From contig BTPP01000002.1 in assembly GCA_037102815.1 (NCBI GenBank), positions 3,100,001 to 3,164,000 on the forward strand: a stretch of DNA of 64,000 bases, given 5' to 3'. Position 1 is the first letter of the stretch. Every line of letters starts with the position of its first letter. The notes under the pieces were generated by a model. It saw only the letters and a list, made by a program, of their open reading frames with translations. It made no database searches and had not been told where the DNA came from. A program made the translations under genes and the position numbers. Below, one piece after another: positions 32,726 through 44,700 of this stretch. Source of the stretch: Neurospora intermedia. Taxonomy: Eukaryota; Ascomycota; Sordariomycetes; Sordariales; Sordariaceae.

Positions 32726-34234
32726 GGTGTTGCTCCGGCAGCCTCTTGCTTTGTGGTGGTTGAGGTTTGATGTCGCGGACTGTTCAGGAATAGGCCGCGA
32801 AGTTGTGCGTGGTAGATTACCTCTAGGTTGACAAATCGCGGAGTGGACGACCTGTGACATTTCGCATGCGGGGTTGTTGAGGTGCCCTTCAGAAGTGCAA
32901 GCCAGAACGAGCAATGGCTGTGTGCTGCAGTTGATTCATCGTTGTTGGCGGCTCTCGTTATTTTTTTTCCTGTTCGCCCAAGTGCGTGTTGAATGACCGA
33001 TTTCACAAGCGAGTACTGTAGTACCAAGGTACCTTAGTCTCGAGAAAACCAAAAGAAACCAAAGTCGTGCCGTGGAAACTCTGCTCCTGCTCCTGCTTAG
33101 TTGTGCGAAAAGAAGGAAGGAATGGCTTCAGATGACGAAGGTGCAGCGATGAGCCGACGGCGGGAACTGACTTATACGTCCAGAAAGGGAAGGAGTGTCT
33201 AAGCGTGAGCGGGTCCACCAGTAGCAACCGGGGCATACCCAACCAACCAATCACAATTTGGACGTGACTGTAATATGACAGCATTACACCGAGCAAATCG
33301 TCGAATACAGGTATGTGTACGTGTATTATATGATACACCTCTGGTTGGAGGTATCGTTGATCACCGCTAACTGGCCAAAAAGAGTCTTCTGTTTCAATCC
33401 AGGAAGAATAATTATTCCACGGAGAACCTCTGCTGACTGGAAAGTATCATAAATTCACAGTGCGGGTTTGTGACAGCCTTGTGAACGTAACGAAGGCCCT
33501 GAGACCGATACAGTCCAGTACTGGTTTGTTTGGTAGTTCGAGACGTTGTGTCAACTTTCCTATGCGTTTTCATGGCTAACTAATGTATAATCTTACCTTG
33601 GGCACGCCATCTCTAGCATTCAAAATGCCAAATCAAATCCAACTAATACCTTTTAATTTATCCAAATAACCTTTAGGCCTATTCGAAAGAGATTTTGTCT
33701 GGTACACTATGTTTATTGTACAGCAGGAGTGCCTGGTGTACCAAGCTAACTTGAACAATCAAACCAGCATTGGCCTGTACAAGCAAGCCGTATCCGGGCT
33801 GTATTGATAATACGTCGGTTCGGCAAGCAAATTGGACCGACGGCCGATACCCTGTTCCACATTTACCGGCTGACTGCATGCCCCTGCCTTCAATTCTTAC
33901 CTCTTCAGCGATAGGCAACTTCGGCCGATTCATTGCCGACCCCGACTCCGATCCTCATGACGGCTGACAGCGGTTGTCTTCTTCTTGTCTTTGCTCAACC
34001 AAGTCATCATTCCTTTTCTTCATCACGGTTGACGTTTCGCTTGTTGATGGGTCCTGAACAGATTCTCCATCGCTTCTCAATTGCTGAAGAGGTTCGGTCT
34101 AATTACCCACCAAAAACCGCCGGCGCCCTGTTTGGAATTAGTGTAGTACGCTACCTCTTCAACTCCAACGCCATCAAACGAGGACGGTTCCTTGCTTCCC
34201 ACACCATGAGAGTTCGGCCGACAAAATTGCAGCC
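32726..34234. other. Intergenic region upstream of regulator gene
   Basis: The gap is 1.5 kb, with an AT-rich part at about 33570-33720. Small frames occur (33770-33967 and 33933-34256, the latter overlapping the next start) without features. No gene supported. Confidence 0.5.
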
Positions 34235-36593
34235 ATGGCCGACATTTCCGTTTTGAGCAGCAACCTGAACGGCTCGGACACAAAAGAAAGAGCGCGAGCG
34301 CGAGCCTGCGTCTACTGTAACAAGTCCAAAACCAAGTGCATATGGCCGGGTGAACCGGGTGTTGGCGCTTGTCAACGGTGCGCCCGGTTGCATCGTCCCT
34401 GCACGGTCCCTCACACGGCGAAAGAAAGACGGCGCGGAAGAGGTACTCGAGTCGGCCAACTGGAGGAGAAGATTGACGGTCTCGTGTCACTCCTGAACGC
34501 TTCAAGGCAGATTCAACAACAGCCTTCAGCACCAGGATCGGCTTCAACAACATCTGAACCCCCTATCTCCGGTCATGATGTGCCAGACAGCGCGGTCTTT
34601 GGTCAACTGCCAACACCGGCGACATCAAGTCAGGAACAGCCATCGGCCTCGCGACCCTTTTGTATGCTCCCCATGAGCTGCCACCATGTCAATGATGGAC
34701 ATCTTGGAGATTGTACTGGCCAACATGCCCAAGGTTGCCCTCCTCCGAGCCATACCACCCTTCAGACTCCAACCTCTACTGCCCTGAGTTCCTCCGGAGG
34801 GTCCGAGCCTACAAACAGCTACATACCGCCAACGGCTTACATCGATATCACTCCACAGCCATACGGCTACCTGCGCATAACCATGGGGGAAGCAGATCGG
34901 TTGCTCAAGTTATACCAAACCGACTATCATCCTCGATTCCCGTTTGTGCCCATCCCACGGAATACAACGGCGCAAGACCTTTTCCAGAGGCAGCCATTCT
35001 TATTCCGGACCATTATTCAGATCGTTGCCCCTCAGAGCGCCGCTTTGCAACGTGGTTTCACGACTTGGTTTCGTGAGTACATTGCAACCCATATCGTTGT
35101 CAAACAGGAAAAGCGGCTGGACCTGCTACAAGCCATATTGCTGTTCATTGCATGGTTGGTTTATTTTCCTTGTTAATCCAACCCTTTTCTGACCGTATGT
35201 GTTCCGTGCTTGTTGACCATCGGCATTGTCTTGTGCAAAAGGAGCGAATCTCATTACTATGCTGAATCATGGGTGACAACCTTGCACCAGCTAGCAGTCG
35301 GTCTTGTGGTAGATCTGGGCCTCAACAGCCACGAACCCTCCAAGCAGAACGGCAATGGTGCAAATTCATTTGTGGAAGATGCCAGGCGTCTCAAGGGCCA
35401 CCGGGGACGGCCGCCTCATACACTAGAAGATATGCGGGCCTATCTCGGATGCTTCTATGTCAGTTCACTGTAAGTTGTGCCCCCTCGGCTTTACATGAAT
35501 ACCAGACTTTTACAGTTAGTCTTGCTCTTCATGAACTAGCTCTAACACCATTCATTCCATAGCACGGCTGCCTTATTTCGACATATCCCCTTGATGCCCT
35601 GCTCCACCTACATATCCTTCTGTTGTGACAAGATCGAAGCCGAGCAGGAATACATTGCGGACACATACCTTGTGGTCCTCGTTAGAATGCATCGCATTCT
35701 TTGTAGGATCATTGCGGTTTTCCCGGCTCCTGATTCGGATGGGAGCGGTACTGCGACCTTCTCCGCAGCCGCACACATGGCAATGACAAATCTGCGTGCC
35801 GAGCTAGATGATTTCAAGTTGCAAGTACCCAAGAACATTCGAGACAATTGTACGTACACGAACATTGACCACTAGGTGATGAAACTGGCTGGATGGGTTT
35901 GACTTTGCTGACCTGGACCCCAAAGTGTCGTTTGAGATTGCCTTCAAAGGAATCCTCGCCCGCCTATACGAACCGGTAGTATATATGGCGTCATCGCCAG
36001 TATCATCTATTGACGGCATCCGAAAGTCAGAAGCAATGTGGTGCTGCCTGCATGCCGTCAAAGCAACTTTGGCTGCATATGCTTCCATCCCCGTGGCCGA
36101 CCTCAGTTATCTACCCTTCAACACCTACTGCCACATGACATTCTCCTTGATTACCGCTACACGCCTGGTTGTCTTGCAAGATCCGGATTGGAATAGCAAG
36201 CTCGCCGGCGAAAGCCTTGACTTTGCCGGCATAGCGCAACGCATTAGTGACCGGTGCGATCAGGCGGACGCCGTGGCCATTACAGAAGAATGGCGGCGAA
36301 AACGCAAATATGTCAATGACACTGTGTCAGTGATGTCCATGCACCGCAACAAGCTCCGATGGATTCGTTCGTGGTATCTCTCCAAGACTGCAGCGCCGAA
36401 TCCTGCCGCTCCTGAAAGTCACCCGCCGATACACCATTCGGATCCACAATACCAAGGACAAATCCTGCCAGCTACTGAGATGATCGCAGATCCCGGGAAC
36501 CCCGCGCCCGTTGAGGCACTGTCGCCGGTGTCATTCCTAGGCGACGAATGGTGGCAAGCAATGCTGGATGATCTGAGCTTTCTCCAGCCGTAG
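34235..36593 (+). CDS. Zn2Cys6 transcription factor with fungal regulator domain
   Basis: The four exons are 34235-35154, 35242-35469, 35563-35849 and 35926-36593 (700 aa, divisible by three). Donors are GTTGGT, GTAAGT and GTACGT. The binuclear zinc cluster is complete: C25-x2-C28-x6-C35-x10-C46-x2-C49-x6-C56, starting CVYCNKSKTKC. A basic linker (KERRRGRGTR) and a short dimerisation helix (VGQLEEKIDGLVSLLNAS) follow. About 110 Ser/Thr/Pro-rich residues lead to the middle homology region, with YHPRFPFVPIP, TLHQLAVGLVVDLGLN and RAYLGCFYVSS. The C-terminus ends in an acidic, aromatic stretch (DEWWQAMLDDLSFLQP) that looks like an activation domain. It is a nuclear regulator of unknown targets; the secreted enzymes and P450 upstream on the same strand are candidates by position only. 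Confidence 0.92.
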
Positions 36594-38248
36594 GACAGTC
36601 AGAATGTTGGTTTGACTGATGCTGCAGGCTACCATCATTGCACAAACACTGCGAAAAATGTTGAGCAACAGGGGCAACATCCAGTTGCAGCCTGTAGGGC
36701 AGGGCGCCTTGAAATCTAGAATGGCGACAGGCTCTTCTGTGCCTTGATGTTACACGCAGCCCTACAAGCGCGCGGAAGCTTGATAGCGCGTCTGTGGTCA
36801 GGCGAACAAGAGGAATGCCTGAGATGGTTTGAGTACCCACTGGTGGAATCATAGGGCTGAGGCGCGTGCTGGGCTCGGGTTACGGAAACGTGGGACTTCG
36901 GACTCCCGGAATAGCCTCCTCAATCACAGCTGCATCGGCCTAGCTCTCACCGCATGCCTGAGCAAAAACTAGGCTTCAATATTACACTCATTCCATTTGG
37001 ACAACGTGCCTTAACATCACAGGCTTGGAATTTCATCGCTCCAGAACAGCCGTTCTCGGTGCAGTCGGCGTGACATCCACGCCGCCGAATGGAACGATAA
37101 AATCACATGGGTCCGTGCATTCAGCGATGGTTACCTACCAAGGTACCAACTAAGCGGGTGCCTAAACCACCTACCGATCCAGTCTCCCAGTGACGATGTT
37201 CACAGGGCCAATCACCCCTACTGGACGCTTTTAGCAGCGGTCATCACCAGGTTTTGTTACGGCCCAGCGGAGCTTGCCACTATTACGCCCCCAAACCTTC
37301 AACCTGCCGCGATCCGATATCTGGCGAAGGTTGAACCCTCCATTATTGTTGGAGAGGGAACACAGGAATCAATTAGAAATGAACATTCTCAATGAGAATC
37401 TCGACATGTCGTGTGGCTACTTAAAAGTTTCGTTAGCAGTGGCATCCTCCATGGACGTGCCGCCACTTATAAACAGATGGAGTCAGTCCAAGTCGCCAGG
37501 TGTTCTGGATAAGAATGGTTTGAGGGAAATCTACATTTTCTGTCAGGTTAATTGATAGCGAACCTCTCAGTCGTAGATTTAGAGCTCAAACCCCTAAGAA
37601 CGGGAAATGGAAACGTGGCTATGGCTGTCATGATGTTACGGCTCCTGAATCAGGCAGCCAAAGATATAGGGCGTTTTTCCAACTTTATCACCACCGCACA
37701 TACCAGCCTAAGCTTTTAGCGACCTTTCTTTGCTGCCTCTGACATGGGAACTGACCAATCGCATGTAATACTGCTGTGTGGAACTTTCCTTTTCCCGACT
37801 CTTTTCGATCACCATGTTCGAACCGGCCGGACTTAGTGCCTCACCTCCGTTGTCAGTCAAAGGAGAATAACACATCAATGGAATACTCAACGGTTGACCT
37901 TGGTAGAAGTCACTCCTCATACTGTAAGCGGCCCCCATTCGGCATTCAACAAAACTACTCTTACTGTATGATATATGCCTGTACTCGGCGTTATCAAGAT
38001 GGCGATGCACAGGCACACATGTTTTGGAAGATCAAAGACCTATAAAGATATCTGGCCGACAACGCCTTCAACCACCATAGATTGCCTTGATCATGATACA
38101 GCTCCAACAGCTCCAATACCAACAGAAGATCCAATAATTCAACCGTCGCTCATCAGCCCATCAGCACATACAATTGGCAACACTCGAGATCAGTTCAACA
38201 ATACAATCGCTACTCCCAACTTCCTCCTTCAGCAACCCAAGATTCAAA
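36594..38248. other. Intergenic region, 1.65 kb
   Basis: The last 250 bases before 38249 are C/A-rich and look like the leader of the small gene that follows. The frame at 37274-37555 has no features. No further gene supported. Confidence 0.45.
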
Positions 38249-38529
38249 ATGTCTGGCCACTCTTCTTCTCACAGCTCTTCCTCCGGGAAGACCAACTGGG
38301 ACTCCATCGCCATGGGTTCTTCTGCCCTCGGTTTCATCAAGACGGATGTTGCCGCCAAGTCCTCCAGCTCCCGTGGTGGTTCCTCTCACGGTTCATCGTC
38401 TGGATCCAAGTCCAGCGGCTCTTCTCACGGCAGTTCGGTAAGCTTTTTTTACTCCATGACACTGAGATATCTCGGGCGCTAACTTTGAGATAATTACAGA
38501 AGGGCTCCAGCAGCGGTTCAAAGCGTTAA
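38249..38529 (+). CDS. Small Ser/Gly/His-rich protein, unknown function (72 aa)
   Basis: The exons are 38249-38437 and 38500-38529, joined in phase 0. The 62 nt intron has donor GTAAGC, branch GCTAAC and acceptor TTACAG. The ATG follows a C/A-rich leader in the context AAAATG. About half of the 72 residues are Ser, in units such as HSSSHSSSSG, RGGSSHGSSSGSKSSGSSHG and, from the second exon, KGSSSGSKR. A central non-repetitive patch (NWDSIAMGSSALGFIKTDVA) is the only part with a folded look. There is no signal peptide or membrane segment. I do not recognise a family. The good splice signals and the Ser/Gly bias continuing across the joint make it a real gene rather than noise; a stress or cell-surface role would be guesswork. 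Confidence 0.7.
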
Positions 38530-40024
38530 GCGAACTGCTCACATCTTCCGTCAGATTTCTAAGAGGCAACTCACGGTTTTTCCTTACCGGACTTCTTTGG
38601 CGTACTGGCCTTTCAAAGATAACGGGGTGGCGGGCATTGCAATATCCCCTTTCGCATGACTTTCTATAATCTCATGGATGTGTTCATCCCGCTGCCGGGA
38701 AACGGCGGATGTGTTGGTGGTGGATATTTTCTTCATACCTTCTTGTTAGATGGATCTGACACTCCTCAAGAGGTGTTTGCTCGGTGGTTCGGCGTTTAAA
38801 TTTCCCATTTTTTGCACTTTTATTGTCATTCTCAAGTATTTTGGTTCCTTTTTCATTCTGTTCCTCCAACCTCCACACTCCTTTTCACTGCCACTGTCAT
38901 GATCGACATAAACTAGTTTAGCCAAATTTTCACAATCCGGCCGGACTTCACAAAATCACTGCACCGCTTCAACACTGCTTCTTTGACATTGCTGAGAGGT
39001 GTAGCGACCTGCTTTGCTCAGCTTACCCATGCTACTTGCCATCGTTTGACTCACTTTAACAACCACGCAAGTTTGGCCGCAACAATCATAGTTCTGGCTA
39101 TGAATATATCTGATTTAACTCAACTGACAGAATCTCCTCCCATCGCAGTCAAAAGTCCATTACTACGGCTCAGACTTCAGATAGACACATCATGAACCTA
39201 ACAACTGTTTAGATTCTTCACAGTTAGACTGCTTTCGTATTCAAATTCTTCATCCTTACTAGGCAGGCCTGGACAGATGGAACCATAGCTCAGCACACAG
39301 ACAGAGAAAAGAGATACGCCCTTTCCATCAAGTGGTTCTCCTGTCTCCATTGGCTTTGCTAGGAAGGGCCATCTCACGCGTCACTGTCAGCGGAGGAATG
39401 GACTGGGAAAACAGGGAACGAGGAAAGCTAAGAAATGACCTCGGTGATGGTGGGATACATGGTTTGGTTGTTGTTCTTGTTGTTGCAAGCAAGATGTTTC
39501 CTATTCTTTCCTTCTCATAGCTTATATTGCTTGAGAAATATAAATACAGCTCGAGGCAATGAATTACTGTCCAAGATATGTAAAGGGTAGAAACTTGATG
39601 TCTTGGGGGAAGCGAAGCCGTGTGACAGTGCAGAAGTACCTATGTAGATGTACACGTAGGACCCTAACCCAGATGACCGAAGCCAGGGGCATCGAGGTGA
39701 AATGTGGAGCCTAGTATAGATCCGCATGGAACCGCGCTGAGGGTCCCCGCGAACACCCCTTGCAGCCCTGTGGGATGCACTGTAAGACAGTTAAAGTGGG
39801 TAATTTACTGTGCCCCGCGAATTCTGGTCTCGACAGAACGTCAGGATCTCGGAGACGCGATTCTTTGATCTCCTGTCAACACCATCGCTTGCGCCAGCAT
39901 AAGGTATCTCCAACCCCATCACCGCTCGGCCATCTTCTCAGCCGGTCCAGCGGACGCTGAAACCGAGCGACAATGAGGTGATATCTTTATCTGTTACATA
40001 ACTACACATCACAACGGAAACACA
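38530..40024. other. Intergenic region, 1.5 kb
   Basis: The gap lies between two + strand genes. Only short frames without features. No gene supported. Confidence 0.5.
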
Positions 40025-40917
40025 ATGGCGCTCCCACTGCCACCAGGGCTGACCCAGAACGAGGTCGCCTTCCTTGCCGAGATGGAAATGGTCACCGTCG
40101 TCCCACGTCAGCGCCTGGACAGCATCGACCTGCTTGGTGTGAGTTATCTTCGCTCTACCTGTTCCCCGTCATGGGAATACCGATTGACTGACTTTCCCCG
40201 CAACGACAGGGAAAAACACCACAACTTCGTCCTCCCCATCGGGCCCAGCTGCCCCTCTGGCTCGCCCTCCTCCTCAAGAAACAACGCCGCGCCAACATCG
40301 TCCCTCCAGCATGGATGCATCCCGCCTCCCTTGCCGAGATCATCCACCGCGAAACAAAAGAAGATCCCGAAGCTTTCTCCCCGCCACCACCTCCTCCCTC
40401 GCGCGCTCTGTACTCCCAGCCTGGCACCGCTCGCCGACTAAACCCCAGCTATCTCGATGACTTCACGCAAACGCAACAAGACTCGCAACAAGATCCGAAC
40501 TCTATCTTATCTCCTCCCTTCCTTCCTTCCAATGTCGCCGAATCCCCCGCCGGATACCTCCCCTACCACTGGCTCGAGGTCGCCGAGGCTTTGCTCACAC
40601 ACGCCGGCGATGACATGCCAGCCCCGGCTGGTGAGGTGCGGTCGTTACTGCGAGACTTGGTGGAGGTGCGCGCGGCCAAGATGCGCAGCAGTACATCAGC
40701 TTTGGAGGGGTTTGGTGACGCCTATTTGACACTGCGTGGCGTTGGGGCTATGGAGTTAGCTGAGAACAGAGCCTTTCTGGCGGGCTTGGTGGATGGCGTA
40801 CGGAAGATAGGGGCCAGCGCCGAGGCGACGAGAAGGGAAGAGGAAGAGGAGGCTAGGAGGGGCGGGGACTATGGTGGCGATGGGGATGAGGATAGTGATG
40901 AGGATATGGGCCTTTAA
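40025..40917 (+). CDS. PSF2: DNA replication complex GINS subunit Psf2
   Basis: Psf2 is one of four subunits of GINS, which with Cdc45 and Mcm2-7 forms the replicative helicase. Exons are 40025-40138 and 40210-40917 (273 aa), joined in phase 0 at [16 protein letters not shown]; donor GTGAGT, acceptor ACAG. Family landmarks are [14 protein letters not shown] at the start, [22 protein letters not shown] in the middle, then [30 protein letters not shown] and [16 protein letters not shown]. Compared with yeast (about 213 aa) there is an insert of about 60 Pro/Gln-rich residues after the first third and an acidic tail ([12 protein letters not shown]). The gene acts in the nucleus. It is convergent with the 1,110-residue protein downstream. 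Confidence 0.95.
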
Positions 40918-41720
40918 AGGCTGCATGAGAGCATCACTGAGATTTCAGAGAAAATGGGCAAAAAAAAAGAGAGGGACAACTTACGGTCGCCTCAAGGTGG
41001 TGGGAGGCGGTGGGCGAGAAGTCGAGGAGTCGGACTCGCACTTCCTTCCAAACGCCAAGGCCGAGTCCGACCACAAAGGCTCATGCCCGAGCAACGTGGT
41101 CAACAATGAGATACCCAAGGGAACATGGAAGAAAAATGAGAAGAGGTCAGACACAGACAGTCTCCACAGGACGGTTTTGCAAAGGTGATACGAATATCCA
41201 ATATTAACGTGGTTTCCAAAGTAATGCATAAAATGAACAAAAAGCAAGGTGCGTTTTTCTCCTTCCGCCCGCGGAATCACATACTGCACCCATAGAGGAA
41301 CGCCAGAAACACCATCTATCATCGCCCAATGAACCTCAACCCCGTATCGACCTTGATCTTCAACTAATGTTCTATCGCAGGACGCGTGTTACTGCATGAA
41401 GCTATCTATTGTCATCCCGTCTTTTTTCCTGTATCACGCCCCTTGGACTGACCTTCACCTTTCCCGTCGCTTCGTGTTGGTATCAATGCTACCCTAGCCC
41501 TTTGTGTTGCTATCGAAGCACTTGATGGCGACCACCTAACCACCTTGAAAGGGTCCCCAATCCAACAGCCTGATCTGCTGATCACACACACCTTCGCAGC
41601 AAATCCTTCGCAGGCTGTCAGCCTTTTCTTCCTGCTACTAGTACTGGTGGCGGTAGCCTCTAATGGGGGTAACGGTTTTAAGAACCAAGTGTTCAGTCAG
41701 CAGCAGCACGGACACCGTTG
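40918..41720. other. Intergenic 3' regions of convergent genes
   Basis: The gap lies between the ends of PSF2 (+) and the 1,110-aa gene (-). No gene seen. Confidence 0.5.
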
Positions 41721-44700
41721 TTAACCTCGTGGATGCTGAGGATCATACTCTTCCTCCTCTCTTTCATCTGCCGGGTCATACTCCGTCGATATGCGCCGGC
41801 TTTGGGCCATCCCAGCGACACTACTCGCTGAAGACCTCGAACCTTGACTGCCATGAATTCGAGGTAGTCCAACTGTCCTTGGATCGTATTCCTCATTCTC
41901 AATCATCGCCGGGTCGTACCGTGTCTGCTCTTCCTGGTGTACTGCATCTGTTTGCTGACCGGCGATGCCCACAACCTTGGCGCCCAAGCCCTGTTGTCCG
42001 TCGCCCTTTTTTAAAGCCGGTACCTCCATACGAAGTCGCTTACTGGAACGATTTACCTCGTCATCGTCTTCGTCAAAAGAGCGTGGTCGTTTCGGAGAAG
42101 CAGGAGGAGATGAGCAGTGTCGCTTTGCCAAGCTGCCGCTGGACCCGTCGGAATCATCGTCATAATCCGTGATGGAAGATATGCTTCGTTTTGCGCCAGA
42201 AGACGCGGTGGTTTTAGCGAGTGAGCTCTCAGTCGATGCTGTGCTGATCCATGATGTTGGATTCAAATTATCCAACTCCGCGCTCATCCACCGAGGCACG
42301 GCACTGCCAGTGAGGCCGCCAGTGTACCCCTCGTCGTATCTGGGGTTGTATTGGTAGTACGCTCCTCTCTCTTCCTCTTGCCGCTCTCGCTCCTTCTGCT
42401 GCTCCTGGTCCTGCAGGTATCTCTCCGTCGAAAACGCGGGGCAGTAAATTCCTGAACGACGATGGTGTGGCTTCCTCGTTGGGCTCCTCTCCTCCTCGTC
42501 TTCTTCTTCCTCCTCCTCGTCCTCGCTCGAACACTCCGCATCGCCAGGATCAAAAATGTTAACCCCCTTGTCTTTGTGTACCTGCGGGAATCCCTTACCA
42601 CCGACTTGCACCCTTGCCTCGCGAGTGCCTGGGGCTGCGTGGCCTGTCTGGGAAACCTTGGGTGGGTTCTTGCTTTTCGGGCTGATGTCCTGGTCGCCTT
42701 GCCCAGTGTAATCGGGCAGGGTATAAGTACCATCATCGCCGGAGACGCTGCCGGGTGCGGAAAGACGGCCGTCGCGAGGGACAAAGGTGAAGTCTTCCCT
42801 GAAGACAGTAGTGGAGGGGTATTCGCTTTGGTGGAAGGGGCCGGCGCTGTTGCGGCGCAGAGAGGGCTTGCCAGCGGAGGTTTTTTTAGGGGTTGTGGGT
42901 GGTTGTTGACCTAAGTTAGTGTTCGTGGTGGCTGCTGTGATGCCAGCCGATGGAGGAGGCGCATTTGAGCGGGCTGTTCGGGCAGCCATGTCGAGTTCGA
43001 GATCGCGGCTGCTGACGCCGGTCCCATCGGAATTGTGCGCAAGTTTCAGGGGAGACGGAACGGGCTTTACTTTGCGGTTTCTCTTGGGTGAAGAAGGACA
43101 AGGGGTAGGTGGTAGCCGCGGCGGCGGGGAAGAAAGGGGAGTTTCTTGCTGTTGACAGGGCGAGCTTCGTTCTTGTGACGAACCTTGGGAGCTAACCTTC
43201 GTACCATTCACTGGCATGGCAACAGGAGGAAGCTCGTCGTCACTATCGGACGAGCCTCCAGACTTTGATGTTGATGACGAGCCGGTGCATGAAGATTTGT
43301 TCGACCCTTCTTCTTCTTCTTCTTCTTCTTCTTCCGGATAGTCCCAGTCTTCTTCGGATGACCAGTCTGACGGCAATGATGGTGCACGGCTATAAGCGCC
43401 AAAGTCGAGTGAAGGTCTGGTCCAGCTGATGGCGTTTCTTTCGACAGAGTCGTGGCCCTGGAGGCGTTCAGGCAGTATTGCGAGGTCGCCCAGGGGGTGG
43501 CGCTGTACCGCGTGGCCTCTCTCATACCAAGGGAGCGGATTATTTCTTTGGTGTCGCCGCTGCAGTTCCCGTTCAGCTGCTTCCCACTGTTCGTCATCGA
43601 AATCAGGAAGCGAACTTGATGATCTGGGCTCCTGGCTGGCTGGAACAGGTTTAGTTGGTTGATTATTCGACGGCGGCAACTCTGGCAACTCTTGCTCATC
43701 CTCATCATGTGGCTGGTCCAAACCGACGTTTGCTTCGCCGCGGTCACCCTCGCTACTTGCTCCATCGCCGAACAGATCCTCGTCACTATCATCGAAGTGC
43801 CGTTCACCGTCGTCGGCCTGATCTCCGTTGCCATCCGGATCCGGGGAGTCGCGTCGTTCCTCGTCATTACCACGGCCCTCTCCGTCGGCATCGCTACCAT
43901 CTGATGACGACGAAGACGAAGACGAGGACGATGAAGACGACGAACTGTCCGACCTTTCTCCTCGGTCATGCGCAGGAGCTGCATCTTCATTCGATGACGA
44001 GGACGACGAACTGTCGGACGGCTCTTCCCCGAAACGTGTATCTGCATCTTCACTCTCTTCATCAGAGCGTTGCTCCTCTTGCTTTTTACTGGGCTGTGGC
44101 TCCTCTCCTTCTTCATCGGGATGTTGCCACTCTTCCACAAAATCAGGGTACTGCCACTCTACCAAATCATTAGGGTGCTGCCACTCTACCTCATCTCCCC
44201 CGTTCTCATTATTATCAGCAACCGGGACTGGTTGAGGCGCCGGTTGCTGCCCTCGAGCGGCGGCAAACCCGCCAGACCACCCCCCTGCTACATACCCAGC
44301 GGGGACCACAAAGTGCCGCGGGGAAATGGCTTCAAGGGGAGGATTGACAACGATCGCAGGTTGGGGAGGAGTGTGTTGGAGTTGGGGGGAAGAAAGCACG
44401 GGTAGTTCTGGGGGAGGCGTGTCCTCGTAGTCGAATGGGTCCACACGAGACGCAGGAGACGAAGGAGAAAGGCGGACTGGCAGCGTCTGGGGAGGAGGTG
44501 GTGGTGGGGTTGGCGTTCGGGGGTGTGCTGCTTCTGAGCCGCCTTTGGGGTCTAAATCTTCTTTGGGATCTGAGCTGTCACTGCGATGAGCATTTCCATC
44601 TTGATTCACCCCTGTGCCTCGCACTGGATCCTCCTCGGACCCTGACTCTTGGCCCTCATGGACTACTACCGCCTGTTCTGGCTCCTGCTCTTGTTCTGAC

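Noticed and set aside
43208-44140. 310-codon frame in another phase of the 1,110-aa gene
   Set aside because: Arises from repetitive Ser/Asp/Glu codons; lacks the repeat structure and start of the main frame.
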